Of a stretch of DNA of 64,000 nucleotides, positions 1-13,645 are shown piece after piece. Under the pieces are notes generated by a model that was given only the letters and a program-made list of their open reading frames with translations, made no database searches and was not told the DNA's origin. The DNA lies in assembly GCA_024362935.1 (NCBI GenBank), contig JANCRA010000005.1, positions 18,798,235-18,862,234 on the forward strand. The letters are read 5' to 3'. The stretch's first letter is position 1; every line of letters starts with the position of its first letter. A program made the translations under genes and the position numbers. This stretch comes from Setophaga petechia (lineage: Eukaryota > Chordata > Aves > Passeriformes > Parulidae).

Positions 1-1352
1 CTAACCTTTGTTTTTCTACATTTCATACCTACAGAAGTCCGAAAACATACTCTGGATTCACTGCTGAAGTTTCAGTTTCTTACAGTTGTAAAGGAAACTT
101 TGTTTCATAGAAAGGAATAAAATGTCAAAAAAGTCAACATGTACTTTCCCTGGATCTGATCAATAGACTCTGGCAGGGGAATACACAAACTAAATTCTGC
201 TCAACAAAAGGGAGAATTTCTGACTGTCTGCTCCACAACAAGGAGGACTAAAATAAACATAGCTGCAACTGTGATACACCATATTACCTAGCTAAAAGTA
301 CCTTATTTTGCCAATACAGGCTTGTATTGAGACCACTTCCAGTTTTAGAGAATGCTTGTTTGGATTATCTCTTCCACCTGAGAATTGAGCTGGAAAATTT
401 TTATAGTATTTAATCACCTTTGATAAACACATCAAAACTACTGAGAGAGCTACATCACACACTGTAAACACAAAAAATACACAGGATTATAACAGGAATT
501 ACTACAACATTTTGGAGCTGAAAACTACCACTGAAGGTACTTTCCATGCCTGTGTAATGGCAGCGTCTGAAGCAAAAAAGAAATACGACCAGGTAGATTT
601 TAAAATTTTAAGTTTTGTTGTGAAAAGTCTACTAGTTAAAGTAGGCTGCAGCTTGCATCAATTCACTAAGGAAAAGGCAGTAGTTCAGGCAAGGTCAGTG
701 TGAACTGACCACCTGCACTGTGGGCTCCCACACTGATTCTTATCCCACATAAAATTCATTTCTGCAGCAGATGCACCGTCAGTGTTCAAGCTGTCAAAAA
801 TGAAGTTACTTTAGCTGCAATTCAAAGTACACAGAGGGACACAAGAGGTCATGGGCAGGATAAAATTAAATAGCTCGAGCATAGATAGCCGCCTTACATA
901 ACCTTAATTGTTAAACAGTAAGCATGTCATTTTAAAACAATATTGGCATGGTTTAAAAGGCCATACTCAAATCCAGCACAATGATCTCCTTTGTTTTGCA
1001 AATCTGACCAGAGGAGGTAGTAACACCAGAGAAATAATATATCTTTGCATGGAAAGAATTCATGGGTGAAAGGATGGTGGCACAAACAAACAGCCAGCAA
1101 AAATTTCCATTAAATGCAATGCTGGTGCCTCTGTTCTATTCCAGGACAACAAACTGCAGGCAAAACTACTTGTCCCATGTAGATCCACTACCTCCAGCAG
1201 GCATGGCCCAGGATCAGGAGAGGATCTGCCCAGCAAGTACATGAACGTGCCACCACCAAGGAATGTGGAACTGGGTGGGACGTAGAAGACTTGAGTCTGT
1301 ATTAAATGAATTAGACCTAGCAGGCAATCTTATCAAAGGAAAATGAAGATGG

Positions 1353-1377
1353 TGGATGGATGGATGGATGGATGGAT
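1353..1377. repeat. (TGGA)n microsatellite
   Basis: About six uninterrupted copies of the tetranucleotide TGGA are visible. This is the longest clean tetranucleotide array in the window and is likely to vary in length between individuals. Confidence 0.9.
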
Positions 1378-2129
1378 AAGGAAATTTATCTCAGTACATA
1401 GTCTGCATAGAAATAGTAAAAAATAATCACAGGATCATAAGGTATTTATTATGGCACATTAGAAAACCTTTTATTTTCAAGAATTTACATCAGCTCCTCA
1501 CAGTTTCTTTCTAAAACTCCATAGCTTTGAACCTTTTCAAATGCAAATTCCTTGCACACAGAATAAACAGTATGTGCTTAGTATTCATGTAGGATTTTTA
1601 CTGGTGAAAAGTTTTTATTTTATTTTGATAACACTCCTAATTTGGATATAAATCTAGCTTTGTATCTTTTCAGAAAGAAAAACTTAGTTTATTTATGTGA
1701 TTATTCTCCCTATAAATCATATAATATACACTGAGAATATGCTGGGGGGGAAACTATTCTTTCTTTTTCTTTTTGCACTATAATATATCAGTTTCTGTGG
1801 CAATAATTTAAACTCCTAATTGTTGTTAATGAAATCTTCTATTAGTACTGTTCTGGGAAAGAGATATTAAAATACCTAGCTCTGAAACATATGGGCTTGG
1901 GAAATGTTAAAAATGTGGCACAGAATTCTTTGAAGAAGTTGTATTTATAAAGAATATTATGCATCAATTTTGCATGTTGCATTCTTTTTTTTTTTTTTAA
2001 TAAATGCTCACAATATGTAGTTTTCTTAACTGTGATGAGATTCTCATAAATAAAAGGTCTCCAAACTTAGGCAGTCTTTACCATCACAAAGATGTCCTGG
2101 TTACTCAGCTGACATTTGTACTTCTAGCA

Positions 2130-2290
2130 CCGGCCATCTCGAGGCAGTGTACCCAACAAAGCAGATCTATCCAAGCTCAGGTGGGTGTGACAGCACGGCT
2201 CAGTGTCACCCACTGCTGCGGGGGACAGCAGCTGAGCCCATGGCAGTGATGCTCTGAGGGCTCAGGGGCACTGAGGCCTGCAAGGAGAGC
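2130..2290. other. GC-richer patch with several CpGs
   Basis: The composition rises well above the AT-rich surroundings. Four CpGs fall in about 90 bases, in the contexts accggc, ctcgag, cacggc and tgcggg. A short open frame of 81 codons (2004-2249, +) overlaps it but resembles nothing known. It could be an old repeat fragment, a small regulatory element or an unrecognised exon; the sequence does not separate these. Confidence 0.3.
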
Positions 2291-5200
2291 AGCATGGCCA
2301 CATGCTCAGGTTAATCAATCCTCAGAGTTAGGGGAAGAAGCTGTTAACAGAGAATCAGACAGACTCTGGATTTTCATTTGCATCCTTCTGCAGCAGTGGT
2401 ACGAGTCTCCCTCTCTCAGTCACTTGAGCACTTTTACCAGCTTGCACTCCTCCTATTTTTCTGTGGGCCATGCTGATGTCACATGATGTCTTTTGCACTT
2501 TTCCAATGCCACATAAAAGTTTTCAAGGATTTGTGTGTTTTCAATAAGTATAAAAGTTTTTTTAATAACTATCTTTAGTGAGACATATTTCTGTTTGATG
2601 GTGCACAGGAAAAATTCAAAGAAAAAATACTGACTTTTCCTGGGGATTATAGTCTCACAAATTACAAGAATTAGATATTCTTGTGGAATTCAGCACATAG
2701 TTTAATGCAAATCAGATCCACTATACAGTCTAGAAATGTACATATGTTGAAATCTAGTTTTTTTTCCTAGCTATTGCATTTTCTTCATTGTAATTGGTTC
2801 CTTAATTTGAAGCCATAAAGGCTGACTCTGACCTGAAACTGGGCATAGATAAGTACCTTCTCTCAAAAGAAATTACATGTTCTTGTATTATGGTGGCATT
2901 CCTTGTGGGATAAGATAAAATTTCCTTGCAAATGTCTGGTTTATATATGTAATGATTTTATGAACTGCTTATATTTATTTTCATCCAAAAGATTTCTTCA
3001 GTAATGTCTAAACATGTTTCTACTTAATAATAAGCTGACATCGTTTTCTACCAGAAAAAATTTATAAAAGCATGAGGTGCACTGATAAGCCCAGCTGTAT
3101 CTTCCTTTCTTACATATGGCCTTTTTGCAAATGTGTTAGAGAATATACTTCTAAATTCTTGTTAATTTAGCATCTTAAGAAAAGTTAAAAATATTGCATG
3201 TGATGTGACATTATGGTTCAAGCATACAGTGTTGTAAGAACCACCTAATGTATTTTCTTCACAAAAATACTAAAAAATTCATAGGAGAATGTGAGGATAC
3301 AAAAAGAAAATTTTCTACCAATCCAATAAAACTGTTTGTCAGATTCCTCTGTGAATTACAAATTCAGAGCAGAACTGACCATTGCAAAATCTCATGTAAT
3401 TTTAAAAAATCACTGTAACACTAGTAACTGACAACATTCTGAAACACCATCTTGAAATCCTGAAGACCAATATTTGTATCCCTGAACAAAGGAATGGAAG
3501 AATAGACAGATTACATATTTCTGGTTGTGTTGTGGCTGCAGGGTTACAGCTGGTAGGCCCAGACATGAACCTGAAAAACTCTTTTTCACCTCCATGATAT
3601 AGTCACCACTAGAAAGCCCATCTATAATAACTGGCAACCCAATAGTCCTCCTACCTCAGTGTAATTGTTTTCTGAGTGGAAATACACCATCTAATCATCA
3701 CACACCCCCAGAACTGTATCACAACACTACCATAACAACAGACTGGCTTCTTTTTACCAGGCTTCCCAATCAGTTGCCTAATGCTTCAGGAAAAACAAAA
3801 CAGATGATAAACCAGATTCTGAGTGAGAAAATGCCTGACTGAATTTTAAAATTTGTTCATTGCCAGTTACAAACTCATAGTATCTGATTCAACAGTAATG
3901 GATACTGGGCCTGGAGGGACAGTAAAGAATTAACTCATCTGAATCTAGTCAAGGACAGAGACTGGGGGTTTTGTCTTACATTAATTCTACTATACATGTT
4001 CCATCATATGCCAAGCACGATGGAAAATAAAGGAAAAATAAGATTAGCTTAAGGTTTTCTAAATATAGAAAAGAAATAAATGATGTTATATCTAATTGTT
4101 GAAGACACTGCTGAAGATAATGATTAACCAATGCAGGGTGGTGAGAGCAATATAAAGTAGGTTAATCATCTAGAGCTCATGCAAACCCTGTTAGCCTCTA
4201 GTCAGACATTTCCCTAAGGTATCAACATAATTTGAATTTCAAAAAAGAGATTAACAGAATATAGTTCTTTCTTTTTTGTTAAATAGGGATTTGGACCATA
4301 TAAAATCAACTTTACCTTTGCTAAATTTCTGTGTAATCATCTGATCTGAGCTAGTAGCTTAAAACTGAGTTATGTGAGTATTTCCCATTAGCTCCAGAGA
4401 AGGCAGTTGCAAAGCTCCCACCAAGTTTTTTAGTCCTTAGTCCAAGATACTAAGTACTTGGAAATTCTCATGAAGCTAGATAGTCTCTGCTAGATGAGAA
4501 AAGTTTTATGCCATGCTATGTTACATGTCTATGCTCTCCATTCCATGGTGACACAAATCTGTATTCCATCAGTGAAGTTAATGTAGCTAACTTATGCCAC
4601 CTGGGCATCTGATGTACACACAGAAAAAATAGCTGAAAGATGATTTTCCAATGTAATATTCATAGAAATGAAAAGCAAACCTAAGAGGAAAAACCCCATA
4701 ATTCAAACTATGACTGTATGTATAGAAAAGCAGCATTTGTTTTCATTATCTTTGTTTCCAATTCTAGACTGTAAAATTTCCAAAACTGCCTCTCATGCTG
4801 TTAATAAAATGTGTTACTGTAGTACTGAGGAGCAGAAATTTAGTGAGAATATAGGCAGCCATCAGGGATATTCATAACAAGGAGAAGTGACCTTAAAAAT
4901 ACTGAGCTCTTGCATTGCATTTGTAGGATGCGTCATTGTTCTCGCTCAACTCCCACTCCCCAAGTTTAAAAATCTAAATTTTGCATTGCTGAGAATATTA
5001 CAGCCATCATTTTGAAATTAAAAGAGATGATGTATTAAAAAATTATTTTATGTATTTGTAAGTCTAGCATGGTTGATTTTACTTAATTTTCATGGCTTCA
5101 ATAATGACTGGATTTATAAATTTTACAGGAGCAAAGGCAACAAATTCTCACAAGTGAGTAAGCTTCTTGAGTCAAAAAAATTGTCTTGTAACATCTGTTT

Positions 5201-6780
5201 CTCAAAATCAAACAAAAAATGACAAAAACCCCCCACCTTAATAACAATTCAACAAGTCCCACTATTATACTACTATTAAAAGAAAATTGCTAGAAATAAA
5301 AAGCTTGCCTATTAAGTTCCTCCATCAAAACAATTAAGTTTGAGTGGGGATTCAGAGGGCTTTTGATCTACTAACTACAGTGTCCTCCTAATGCAAGTCA
5401 TGCATGAACAATTTACTTAGCTATGGAAAGTTCTGAATATGAACCATAAAGGACTGGGCATTTCAACAGTATAAAAAAGATGGTAGATAAGTAATTTTGT
5501 ATGTATTAAAGGCAGTGTTAGAGATTTATAGTCCTTTTAAAAGGATAGGGGAAAAGTAACATAAACAATCCTGACAGGAAAACTCCTGAACAGCACAAAG
5601 ATTAGAATACCACTATACAAATGACATTAGTTACCATATTTTTTTTTTAATTTTTGTTTTTACTAGAATTAGATCAGCATTCAGCTCCTCAGCACATGTT
5701 TTGTATTCTGCTTTTCAGGAGAGTCTTATCCTAATTTTTTCACATGAATTTATATGATTTTTTTCTTTTAAAGCTGAGCTTCTTTAAATGCTTCAGGCCA
5801 CACTGTCTTAAATAATTCTTGATTTTAAATTTGTGTTTTTGGAGATGGTGGGGAGAAATAGAGATGACTAGAGAAGCTTGCACATTTACACATTGACAGA
5901 TTTGCAAAAATGTTTCTGTTTCATCCTAATCCTATTTTTTTAGGCTATTCTCTGATTGACTAAACTGACATCTTAGCAAAAATTATCAAACCCATTTCCC
6001 TTTGAGCTTCACTTCCAGTTTAAAAGCTCAGTCATCCACAAGGCACTTTGGACTTCAAAGATGGTGAATCAGACACATGGCTATGGCATGTGTAACCTTG
6101 GAATTCATAATACTCTGTATATTAGATTGGTATTTGCTCCATTTTCTAGAACAATGCCAGACCCAGACAGACAATGGTGATTGACCCTGCTTTTTTTTGT
6201 TGCAGCTTAAGACATACACGTCCATAGCTGACTCATTTCACATCTGTAATTTAGAAAAGATTAATTCTTTTCCCTTTGTAAGAGGAAATATAAATGTAAT
6301 ATAATCTCAAGAGCCCAAAATTACTTCTTCAATCTGATTTTGTGCTTCCTTCAAATTACACTTTTTTAAAGAAGGAAAGGAAGAGAAAAATCAAACAAGC
6401 TAATTTGGATTTTACAAATAAACCCACAAACCCCAGATTCTCAGTACCTAGAGGAAAACTAATTGCTTACATAATACTTCTAAAAGTAATAGGGGAGGCA
6501 TGCATTTCTTTCTAGAAATTAAATCATCTGGGATCTGATATAAATTTTGGAAGAATGATACATTACACTAGATTTATTTATGTAATGTCATTGAAAATGT
6601 TCATGTTGGAAATTCCAGTCATGAAGTAAATAAAGACAAACCATGACCAGAAACTAGGTATTATTGACTGTTTAGGTACTTATATACACTGCAGCACTCT
6701 CATTCTTCCTCATAAGAGCTGGGAATCACAGAGTCTGGAATGTATTTCTTATCCTTGCACAAATTTTGGAACTCATGGAC

Positions 6781-6875
6781 TCCATTTTATAGAAGAGGGA
6801 GAAAAGCCTAGAAGTCATGGAGGGAATCTGAATTCCCCCGAGTCCTACTCACTAGGCTAACTCTGTTATATTCCA
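6781..6875 (-). mobile_element. Degenerate MIR-like SINE fragment
   Basis: The left end reads 'ccattttatagaagagg', close to the reverse complement of the MIR segment 'cctcatctgtaaaatgg'. The right half reads 'gaattcccccgagtcct' then 'cactaggctaactctgtta', resembling the reverse complement of the MIR 5' half (the tRNA-like B-box region and the 'gctatact' end). The order and orientation of the two matches agree. The middle is about 50 bases shorter than the consensus, so an internal deletion is likely. The family consensus is from memory; the call is an inference and another CORE-type SINE is possible. Confidence 0.42.
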
Positions 6876-9563
6876 GAACAATGGTTTAACCACATCTTTG
6901 TCACCTTGAAACAGCAAACTCAGTTTGAAACTATACATATCTAATTTTTCAGTGCTATTAGGGGACATGAAAACATTATGTTTGTGATTACCAGTTATCT
7001 TCTAATAAGGTGGAACTTTTAAAATTTTAGTGCGAGGTGAAGGGGTGTGTTTTTTAAAACAGTTCTGTTAAAAGACAGCTAATTGATCAGATAGTTCCAT
7101 GTGTCAATAGTCATCACAAAGAGCTTCTAGTGACAAGAACCTCTTAATAAGTTAAATTAAATTAAATTTCTTGACAATATTTTTTTGGTCTTCCAAAGAC
7201 CCCAGAACAGGGTTTGGTGGTCTCTGAACTGTGTGTGAAGGTTTGAGCTGAGCTTTTAACTCTTCTGTCCATTGCAACTATTTGCTCTGTCTTATGCTGC
7301 ACCATCATAAAATAATTATCATTTATTACTCATAACAATAAAGATCAGTAGCATTTAGGCCAGTGCCTCTGCCAGGAAGAGGACCAGAGGCAAGAGAAGA
7401 ACAGAAGCAAAGAGTGTGAGATTATTCATGTGTTGCAGTTCTGACTCAAACAAACCACACATGCCAAAGGGAAAGTGTCTGATTCAGTTCTATGGGTCCT
7501 TCTACTTTGATAATTTGGCAGCTAACAACTTTGTGATCCTGATAAACTTGCTTTCAGACTCCTGTCTTGGCTGTGCTACTCACAGAAGGAGCAAGCAGAG
7601 AGGAGAAACAAAGCACTGCTTTTCCTGTCTTCACACTCTCCAAATTCTCTCTGCACCTCCAGTTCCTCTCCGGTAACATTCACATCATCATTCCTCTGCT
7701 AATCTCTTCCTGTGTAACACACTTCAAAACATGATTTCTCACATATAACCAGGGAGAGGAGATACTTTGCATAAGAAAAATGAAATCAGAGACAGAGACA
7801 TCTCACAAGTAAGTTTAGGACATAATGTGAAAGTTTGGACAACACATCACGTAGGATGTAAGAGGACCAAAGGAAGCAGGAAAGAGAGAGACTTAGGCTC
7901 ACATTGCCATTGCATCCAGCTCAAAAGTATACACCAGCAGCAACTGCAAATATAGTTAACTTCTTACCCTATTAATGCTCATTTTACATACTTGTTTGTA
8001 CACAGCCCATTCAGCCTTCAGCAGCAGAGCTGTCTGAGATTTGTAACATGACATTTCATAGATGCATGAATATTTGAGCTGTAATTATTTTACCCAAACA
8101 GGTTTGTTCTACTTTAATCACACTGTAACTAGATTTCAAAATATGTGTCTTTAGAAAGCACTCAGGGGGAAAATAGGTATCAAAATCTTATTAATTGTAT
8201 ACACAATAAAAAAAACCAGCTGTATAGAGCAGCACATGAGGGTAGGGAAAAAAGGGGGGAAAATCATACAATTATTTAAAGCACAGACATTCACTATTAG
8301 ACTCCTACAAGCAGGCAAATTAGTAATAGATACTGGTAGTCTCAAATACTTGGTAATAATTAATATAGGATGATGAAATACATTTAAAAATAAAAAATAA
8401 TCAAGAAGAGTCTTCTCTAAAAAAGTAATTCAGCATCATGAGCTAAAAATTAAGGAATAAGACACTCTAAATTTAACAATAATTTTTAATCAGAGGCTGA
8501 AACACCAAACAATATAACTAAGATGGTTTTGCAGTTAGCAATTGATCTGCTGTATATTTGAAAGAACTTCCAGGGCAAAAGGAAGAATAGCCTTTTGCAT
8601 TACACTGTAATGAGCAGATTAGTTAAATGAAGTAAGAACTGTAATAAAGCCCATGTATAACAAGGAATGCCCCATCTCAGGCAGACAGCTGGTTTGCTCA
8701 GTTCTCATATCAAGGTACAGTATTTCTAGAGCACTGATTTTTCATCAGGATGGAATCCATAATGCTACAAAAGTGAAGAGGCACAGAATCAGCCCTCTGC
8801 TTTTATACAAAGGATTATAAAAGGAATTTAAAAGCATGGACATTTTAAGCAGATTTAATTGTTCAGTTGAGATAAAAGATACTAAAAGTGCTAAAAATAG
8901 GAACTACTTTTTTTTCAACAGACAAAGCATCAGATGTTATTTGTTCTTTCACCCAGCAAACAGAAACCAGTTGTTAGGATGTCACTCTTGAAAAAATCAT
9001 TGTGTGAAAGTTAAAATGCTCACTGGAAAAGCACAGTTCAATTAAGCATAGTCTGCACAGATCAGTCAGAGAAGGTCATGCTTTACTGACACAGGAGTAC
9101 TGTGAAGACGTTGCTGCCATGACTGATGAAAGGAATTCAGTAGATTTATGATACCCTGATTTGACAGTGCCCTTCCCTCAGAAATTAATGACTACAAGAC
9201 AGTGCTAGGACATCAGGAGTAAATGAAACTGTTAGTTGAAAATAAGAGCTGGAAAAAATGCTTTTGAAAGCTTTTTTTTTTTCAGTGTTTTTGGGGGGAA
9301 TTATGTAGGTCTAAATCAAACTTCCAGTACACACAAATTATTTGGCTTGGGATAAGGGTACTGACTCCTTTTAAAGGGCAATTACAGGGAGATTACATTA
9401 CCCAAAGGAATCAGGAGATGACCAAGTTGACTCTGTTATTTAAGATGCTTAATACAGACCAGCTGGACAACCACTTACCATGGAAAATTAATGTGTTGTC
9501 CCATGGTGAAACACAAGATCTTTACTGTATCTTTGGAAAAACTCAAGTATAAATTAACTGGTG

Positions 9564-9608
9564 TGTACCTATATTCAGCACTTTTTGTACCTACATTCAG
9601 CATCTTTT
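9564..9608. repeat. Two-copy 22-23 bp tandem duplication
   Basis: The unit 'tgtacctatattcagcac' followed by a T-run is repeated immediately as 'tgtacctacattcagcat' and a T-run. The two copies differ at only a few positions, so the duplication is fairly recent or selectively unimportant. Confidence 0.8.
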
Positions 9609-12600
9609 TAAATGCCTGCCTGGAAGATACAGATGTGTAAAACTTATTTCATAAATTCTATCAGTGCCCCTAATGGAACAAAAAACTTCTTATATAAATA
9701 TTAAGCTACCCAATACAACAAGAGCAGATCTAGTACAGAATCTCAAGAATTGCTGATAGCACTTGGAAGGTGTCATCTTCTATGAAATGCAGCAAGTTTT
9801 CAGAGTAATTGCTGAAGAGCTCTATCAGATACACATTAAAAGTTCTTTGTTTCCTCTAATTGAAACTTATGTTATTAAGTTACATATTAAAAATGCTGAT
9901 TTTTCTCCCAGATGAGAATTGGTATAAAGTAATCAGAAAGAAAACCAAGACTGTCAAAGACAAAGTCCAACCGGGCCAGAGAATCAGAAATTATGAGTGT
10001 AAGAGATAAGCTTGAAACTAGGATAAGGGATAACAAAAGGCTGGATAAAACATACATATCCATAACGATGGGGTATTATCACAATACTCTTAGAATCAAT
10101 TAAACTTTCATTTGGTTTTTTCCCCTGAACTTTTCCTTCCCTTGATCTAGTCTGAAGGGATTTTATTGTTCATACTTTTGAGATCAGTATTTTCTGCAAA
10201 GGAGACAGTCTGCCTTTTCTGGTTCATAAGTTAAGACACCATGGTCCTTGGAGCTTTCAGCCCCAGTGCAGGTTCTGTACATGCACAGGGATCCTTCCCC
10301 AGTGAACTCAAGACTCCAGACCCCAACACGATTTCCTCTGCTCCACAGCACGTCAGGTACAAACACTAGCCAGTAGCCTGAACCCCTCAACTCAGAAAAC
10401 TGAGATTTCCAGAGGGTAAGCTGATCTGACTTGGTTACTGAAACACTGCTGTGGATACCAAAAGAACTAGAGCAGATGGAGTGACACCCCTAGCTGATTA
10501 GTTCTGAGCAATGGGAAGGCAGTTCAGGTGTGGATGAACACTGCAGCTCATTATCATTTTAACCAAGCCATCTTTATGTAAAGGTTTAAAAACAGAACCA
10601 AGTTACCATGGAAACTGATTGAAGCAAAGACTTACTGTAAATTCTTTTCTAGACAATGATAACAGGACTGACAGGTGGGCTGTAAAGGGAAAACGAGTGC
10701 AATACAGAGTAAGGCATGTTGACCTGTTTCCCCTTCACAGAAGTGTTGCCATTTATAGCTCTGCTTTATCTCTACATTTTCTATGGTGATATACTGAAAA
10801 TACTTTAGAAGAAGCTCCCATCTAAATGAACCTTTTATTTTGTCATAATCATATTTGTAAGGGGATATACAAGAAAAGAGCAAAGAGCTAAAGGGCAGGG
10901 CACTCCACTTCTTTTCCCAAATTATTCTGTCTTACTAGAACCATCAGGGAGGGAGAGTCATCTCTCAGGAAACACATTTGCATAAAATGCCCTTTCTCAC
11001 CAGTGTTTATATTTTGGTCTTGAAATACACTCTGGGTACATTTACATCCTAGCACAGTGCTCCCCTTGTACACTCTGAAAGAAAGTAACAGGAATTAGGT
11101 GATTTTACTCAAGAAATACCACTTTTCCCTTTCCCATAAATTTAAAAGTATACCTATTTTCTATAATATAATAGTAATCCTACTAAAAAAAAAGAAGACT
11201 TGTGTCTGTAAATATCTTTCTTAGCCTGATGAATGATGGTAAGAATAATAGAGATTAGAGCACCCAGTCCTCAAAACACAGTGCCAGAGTTTTAAGAACG
11301 GAAATTGGCAGAATGAACAGCAAAGCTTGTACCTTTTCCACTTGGAATAGTTAGCTGGCAGCACTGGAAAATATTTTAGCATATGAATATGCAATTCCTT
11401 TTTTTTTTAATTCTGTGTTGGGTTTTTCTACCTGCTGTGCTTAATTTCAGAATCGTGTGTTATCATTACAGAAAAAAAAATGTCTTTTGCAATATAATAT
11501 TCTACCAAAAGGAAGGCAGGAGAAGGGGGAGATTCTTGATTTTGCCCTGATACTTTTCTAACCCAAAGTTTCTTCTTGGTTCTACCTCCCAAATGAGCTG
11601 TGTTTGTACATGGCCTTCTGACACAATCTATAAAACAATTTCCTTCCAAGTTTTAGGAGGTTTGCTGTCATCAACAGACAAGTTTGGTCCCAGGGTACTG
11701 GAACCACAACAGATAGTCACCTTTTCCAGCAGCTTTGCCTTGCAGCTACAAGTAACAGCAGCAGCTGCTTTTGTTGTCAGAAGTAAATATACTTCTCACC
11801 TTCAGTCTCTGCCTTTCTCAGCACTGAGGGGGTGGGGACTTGACAGATGGTTCCTGCTAAGAAATTGCAGATAAAATGGTATTTGGTGTATGGCATATAT
11901 ATTCAGGCAAATAAGAATGTTTTTCATTTACTATCATCCCTGTGAGAAGCTGGATACTTAATAAAATGTGGCATGCTCTAAGGCAACACATCTTACATGT
12001 TAAAGTGTCTTAGGATGAGCCTCATGGCAGAACTCCCTGATAAATGATGCTCCAGGCAACTTTTACTTGTCATAAGTGAGTTTTGATGTCTGTGTTTATT
12101 ATATGTAAAGCTTTTTGGTAATCAGACAAAAGGAAACACAAATCCTAATTCTACTCTTTTTAAGCTAATTACATCTTCTATTCTGTCCACTGTACAATAT
12201 TTGGGTGTCTGAGGCACAGAAAGCTGCCATCCAGGCTCAGCTGTGAGGCACACTTGTGCAGAGGTTTGTGCAGTCCTTGAGACTGGACACTCAAGGATTC
12301 CTTGCATTGAAGGTAGAACCATTTAAAGAAATCCATTTTAAATACTTCTATGCTTTTTGTCTTCATTCTGACACAAATCCTACTGGAAAAGGGTCAAAAT
12401 ATATAGCTACTCTCCTTCTCAAGCAAATAAAAGATAAAAAATGTTATGAACATAAAAATTATTTCAAAATGCGTTTTTAATTCTAGAAATAGTATCCCAA
12501 TAGTCAACAGCTTAATACAATTGAAATTCCCTGGCACTACTGTACATTCCCAATTTTAATTCTTTTTTATATCTGGTTGTATGACAAAAATGTGTTGTTT

Positions 12601-12840
12601 CAAATAGTCTTCATCAGATTCTACTAAGAGATGTTTATCTTGGACTTACTTAAAGAAGTCACAGGTTTAGAAATAAGAATGTTGGTAATAGTTAAGGTCA
12701 CAACACAGGACAGTAAAATTTTAATTTACAAATTCTCACCTAAAGGCATGATTATTCAAAGCAAAGGTGGGGAAAAGATGCAAAAGAGATGGAGAAGGGA
12801 TTGTTTGGAACTGGAAAAAGCCAAGATATAAATTCTGGGA

Positions 12841-12950
12841 GAAAAAAACAACCGCAACAAAAGAAACAAAAAACTCAAGGAACAAACAAACCCCACAAGC
12901 CCCCAAAGAACAAAACAAATCAAAACATACCACCAAAAAACATCAAAGAA
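12841..12950. repeat. A/C-rich low-complexity tract, nearly T-free
   Basis: Across about 110 bases of the + strand there are only about four T residues. The sequence is made of A-runs broken by C, such as 'aacaaacaaaccccacaag'. The strand bias is extreme compared with neighbouring DNA. It could be the decayed tail of a retroposed element or a low-complexity expansion. A related tract lies at 23998-24075. Confidence 0.75.
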
Positions 12951-13505
12951 TGATAAACCAGAAAACAGAACAGATGAACCTTAGAACCACAGTTCACAAA
13001 ACTGCCATTTGCAATTTAAGGATATCAGAATTCTGTGAAAATCACTGAACTTTGCAGAGGTGTCTCAGATAGGCACCTTGTAAACTTCAAGACCAGGCCT
13101 AAAAGAAATCATGTCAGTGCTGCAAGTAAACTAATCTGTGACACCTCTAAGCATCAGTGGTCACTCTAAAGGTGTTGTTTGGGCTTCCAGAGGACAACTT
13201 GACAAACACTTGTATTCTCTCTTTCTCATAAACATGCATTTTTTTTTAAGACACACATTATTTCTACATGTTTGTGTTGACACATTTTGTGAAAAAATGT
13301 ATATAAATAGGTTTTGTGCATGAAATTAAGTCGTTAGTAGCATAAACTTATGTCAGTATTCATATCTGCAAAACTATTACTTCAGTACTTGGCCCCAAGT
13401 CTCTAATAGTTCTATCTCCATTTTCATGGAAGACAGAAAAAAACGCAATGAAACAAGAAGTCTGTCATTTACACATATGTAACTCATGCATTTTTGTCAA
13501 TGCAG

Positions 13506-13645
13506 GTTTTACAATATAGAGTTCACACTGGCTTCATACGTGATGAGGAGACAAGCAAACAGTGGAGAACAGCAGTAGATGCGATGGAGATAAGCAAGAA
13601 AGAAAAATTAAGGATGAAAAGACAGAGCTGTTTCTAAATAATCAG
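13506..13645 (+). other. Exon-like segment (putative)
   Basis: The segment is preceded by 'catttttgtcaatgcag' (a modest pyrimidine tract with AG) and followed by the strong donor 'atcag|gtaag'. In the frame that starts at the first base it is open for 43 codons, with Lys, Arg and Glu residues concentrated in the second half (a stretch reads EISKKEKLRMKRQ). A TAA follows at 13635-13637, eight bases before the donor. A stop that close to a downstream junction would suit an alternative, terminal or retained exon. I do not recognise the peptide. A chance splice-site pair is quite possible in AT-rich DNA of this length. Confidence 0.25.

Larger units (their letters stand above)
1..6780. other. AT-rich noncoding block
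   Basis: No recognisable exon or RNA gene is seen on either strand. The open frames are short (under about 85 codons), low in complexity and unlike any family I know. The block contains a (TGGA)n microsatellite, a run of 14 T at 1985-1998 and a small GC/CpG-richer patch at about 2130-2290, listed separately. The rest is unremarkable AT-rich sequence typical of intergenic or intronic vertebrate DNA. Confidence 0.7.
6876..13505. other. AT-rich noncoding block
   Basis: No coding region is recognised. The block holds a (TTAAA)3 run at 7152-7169, T-runs at 9272-9282 and 11399-11408, a 22-bp tandem duplication at 9564-9608, slightly GC-richer sequence near 10.2-10.4 kb, and the A/C-rich tract at 12841-12950. 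Open frames of 60-93 codons occur (for example 11593-11874 and 12767-13048), but their translations are low in complexity or without family resemblance. Confidence 0.65.

Noticed and set aside
5129..5153. 25-bp microexon-like segment between 'ttttacag' and 'gtgagtaag'
   Set aside because: Too short to judge, and such pairs are frequent by chance in AT-rich sequence.
7753..7808. 56-bp purine-rich segment between AG and GTAAGT
   Set aside because: The donor is strong, but the acceptor (acatataaccag) lacks a pyrimidine tract.
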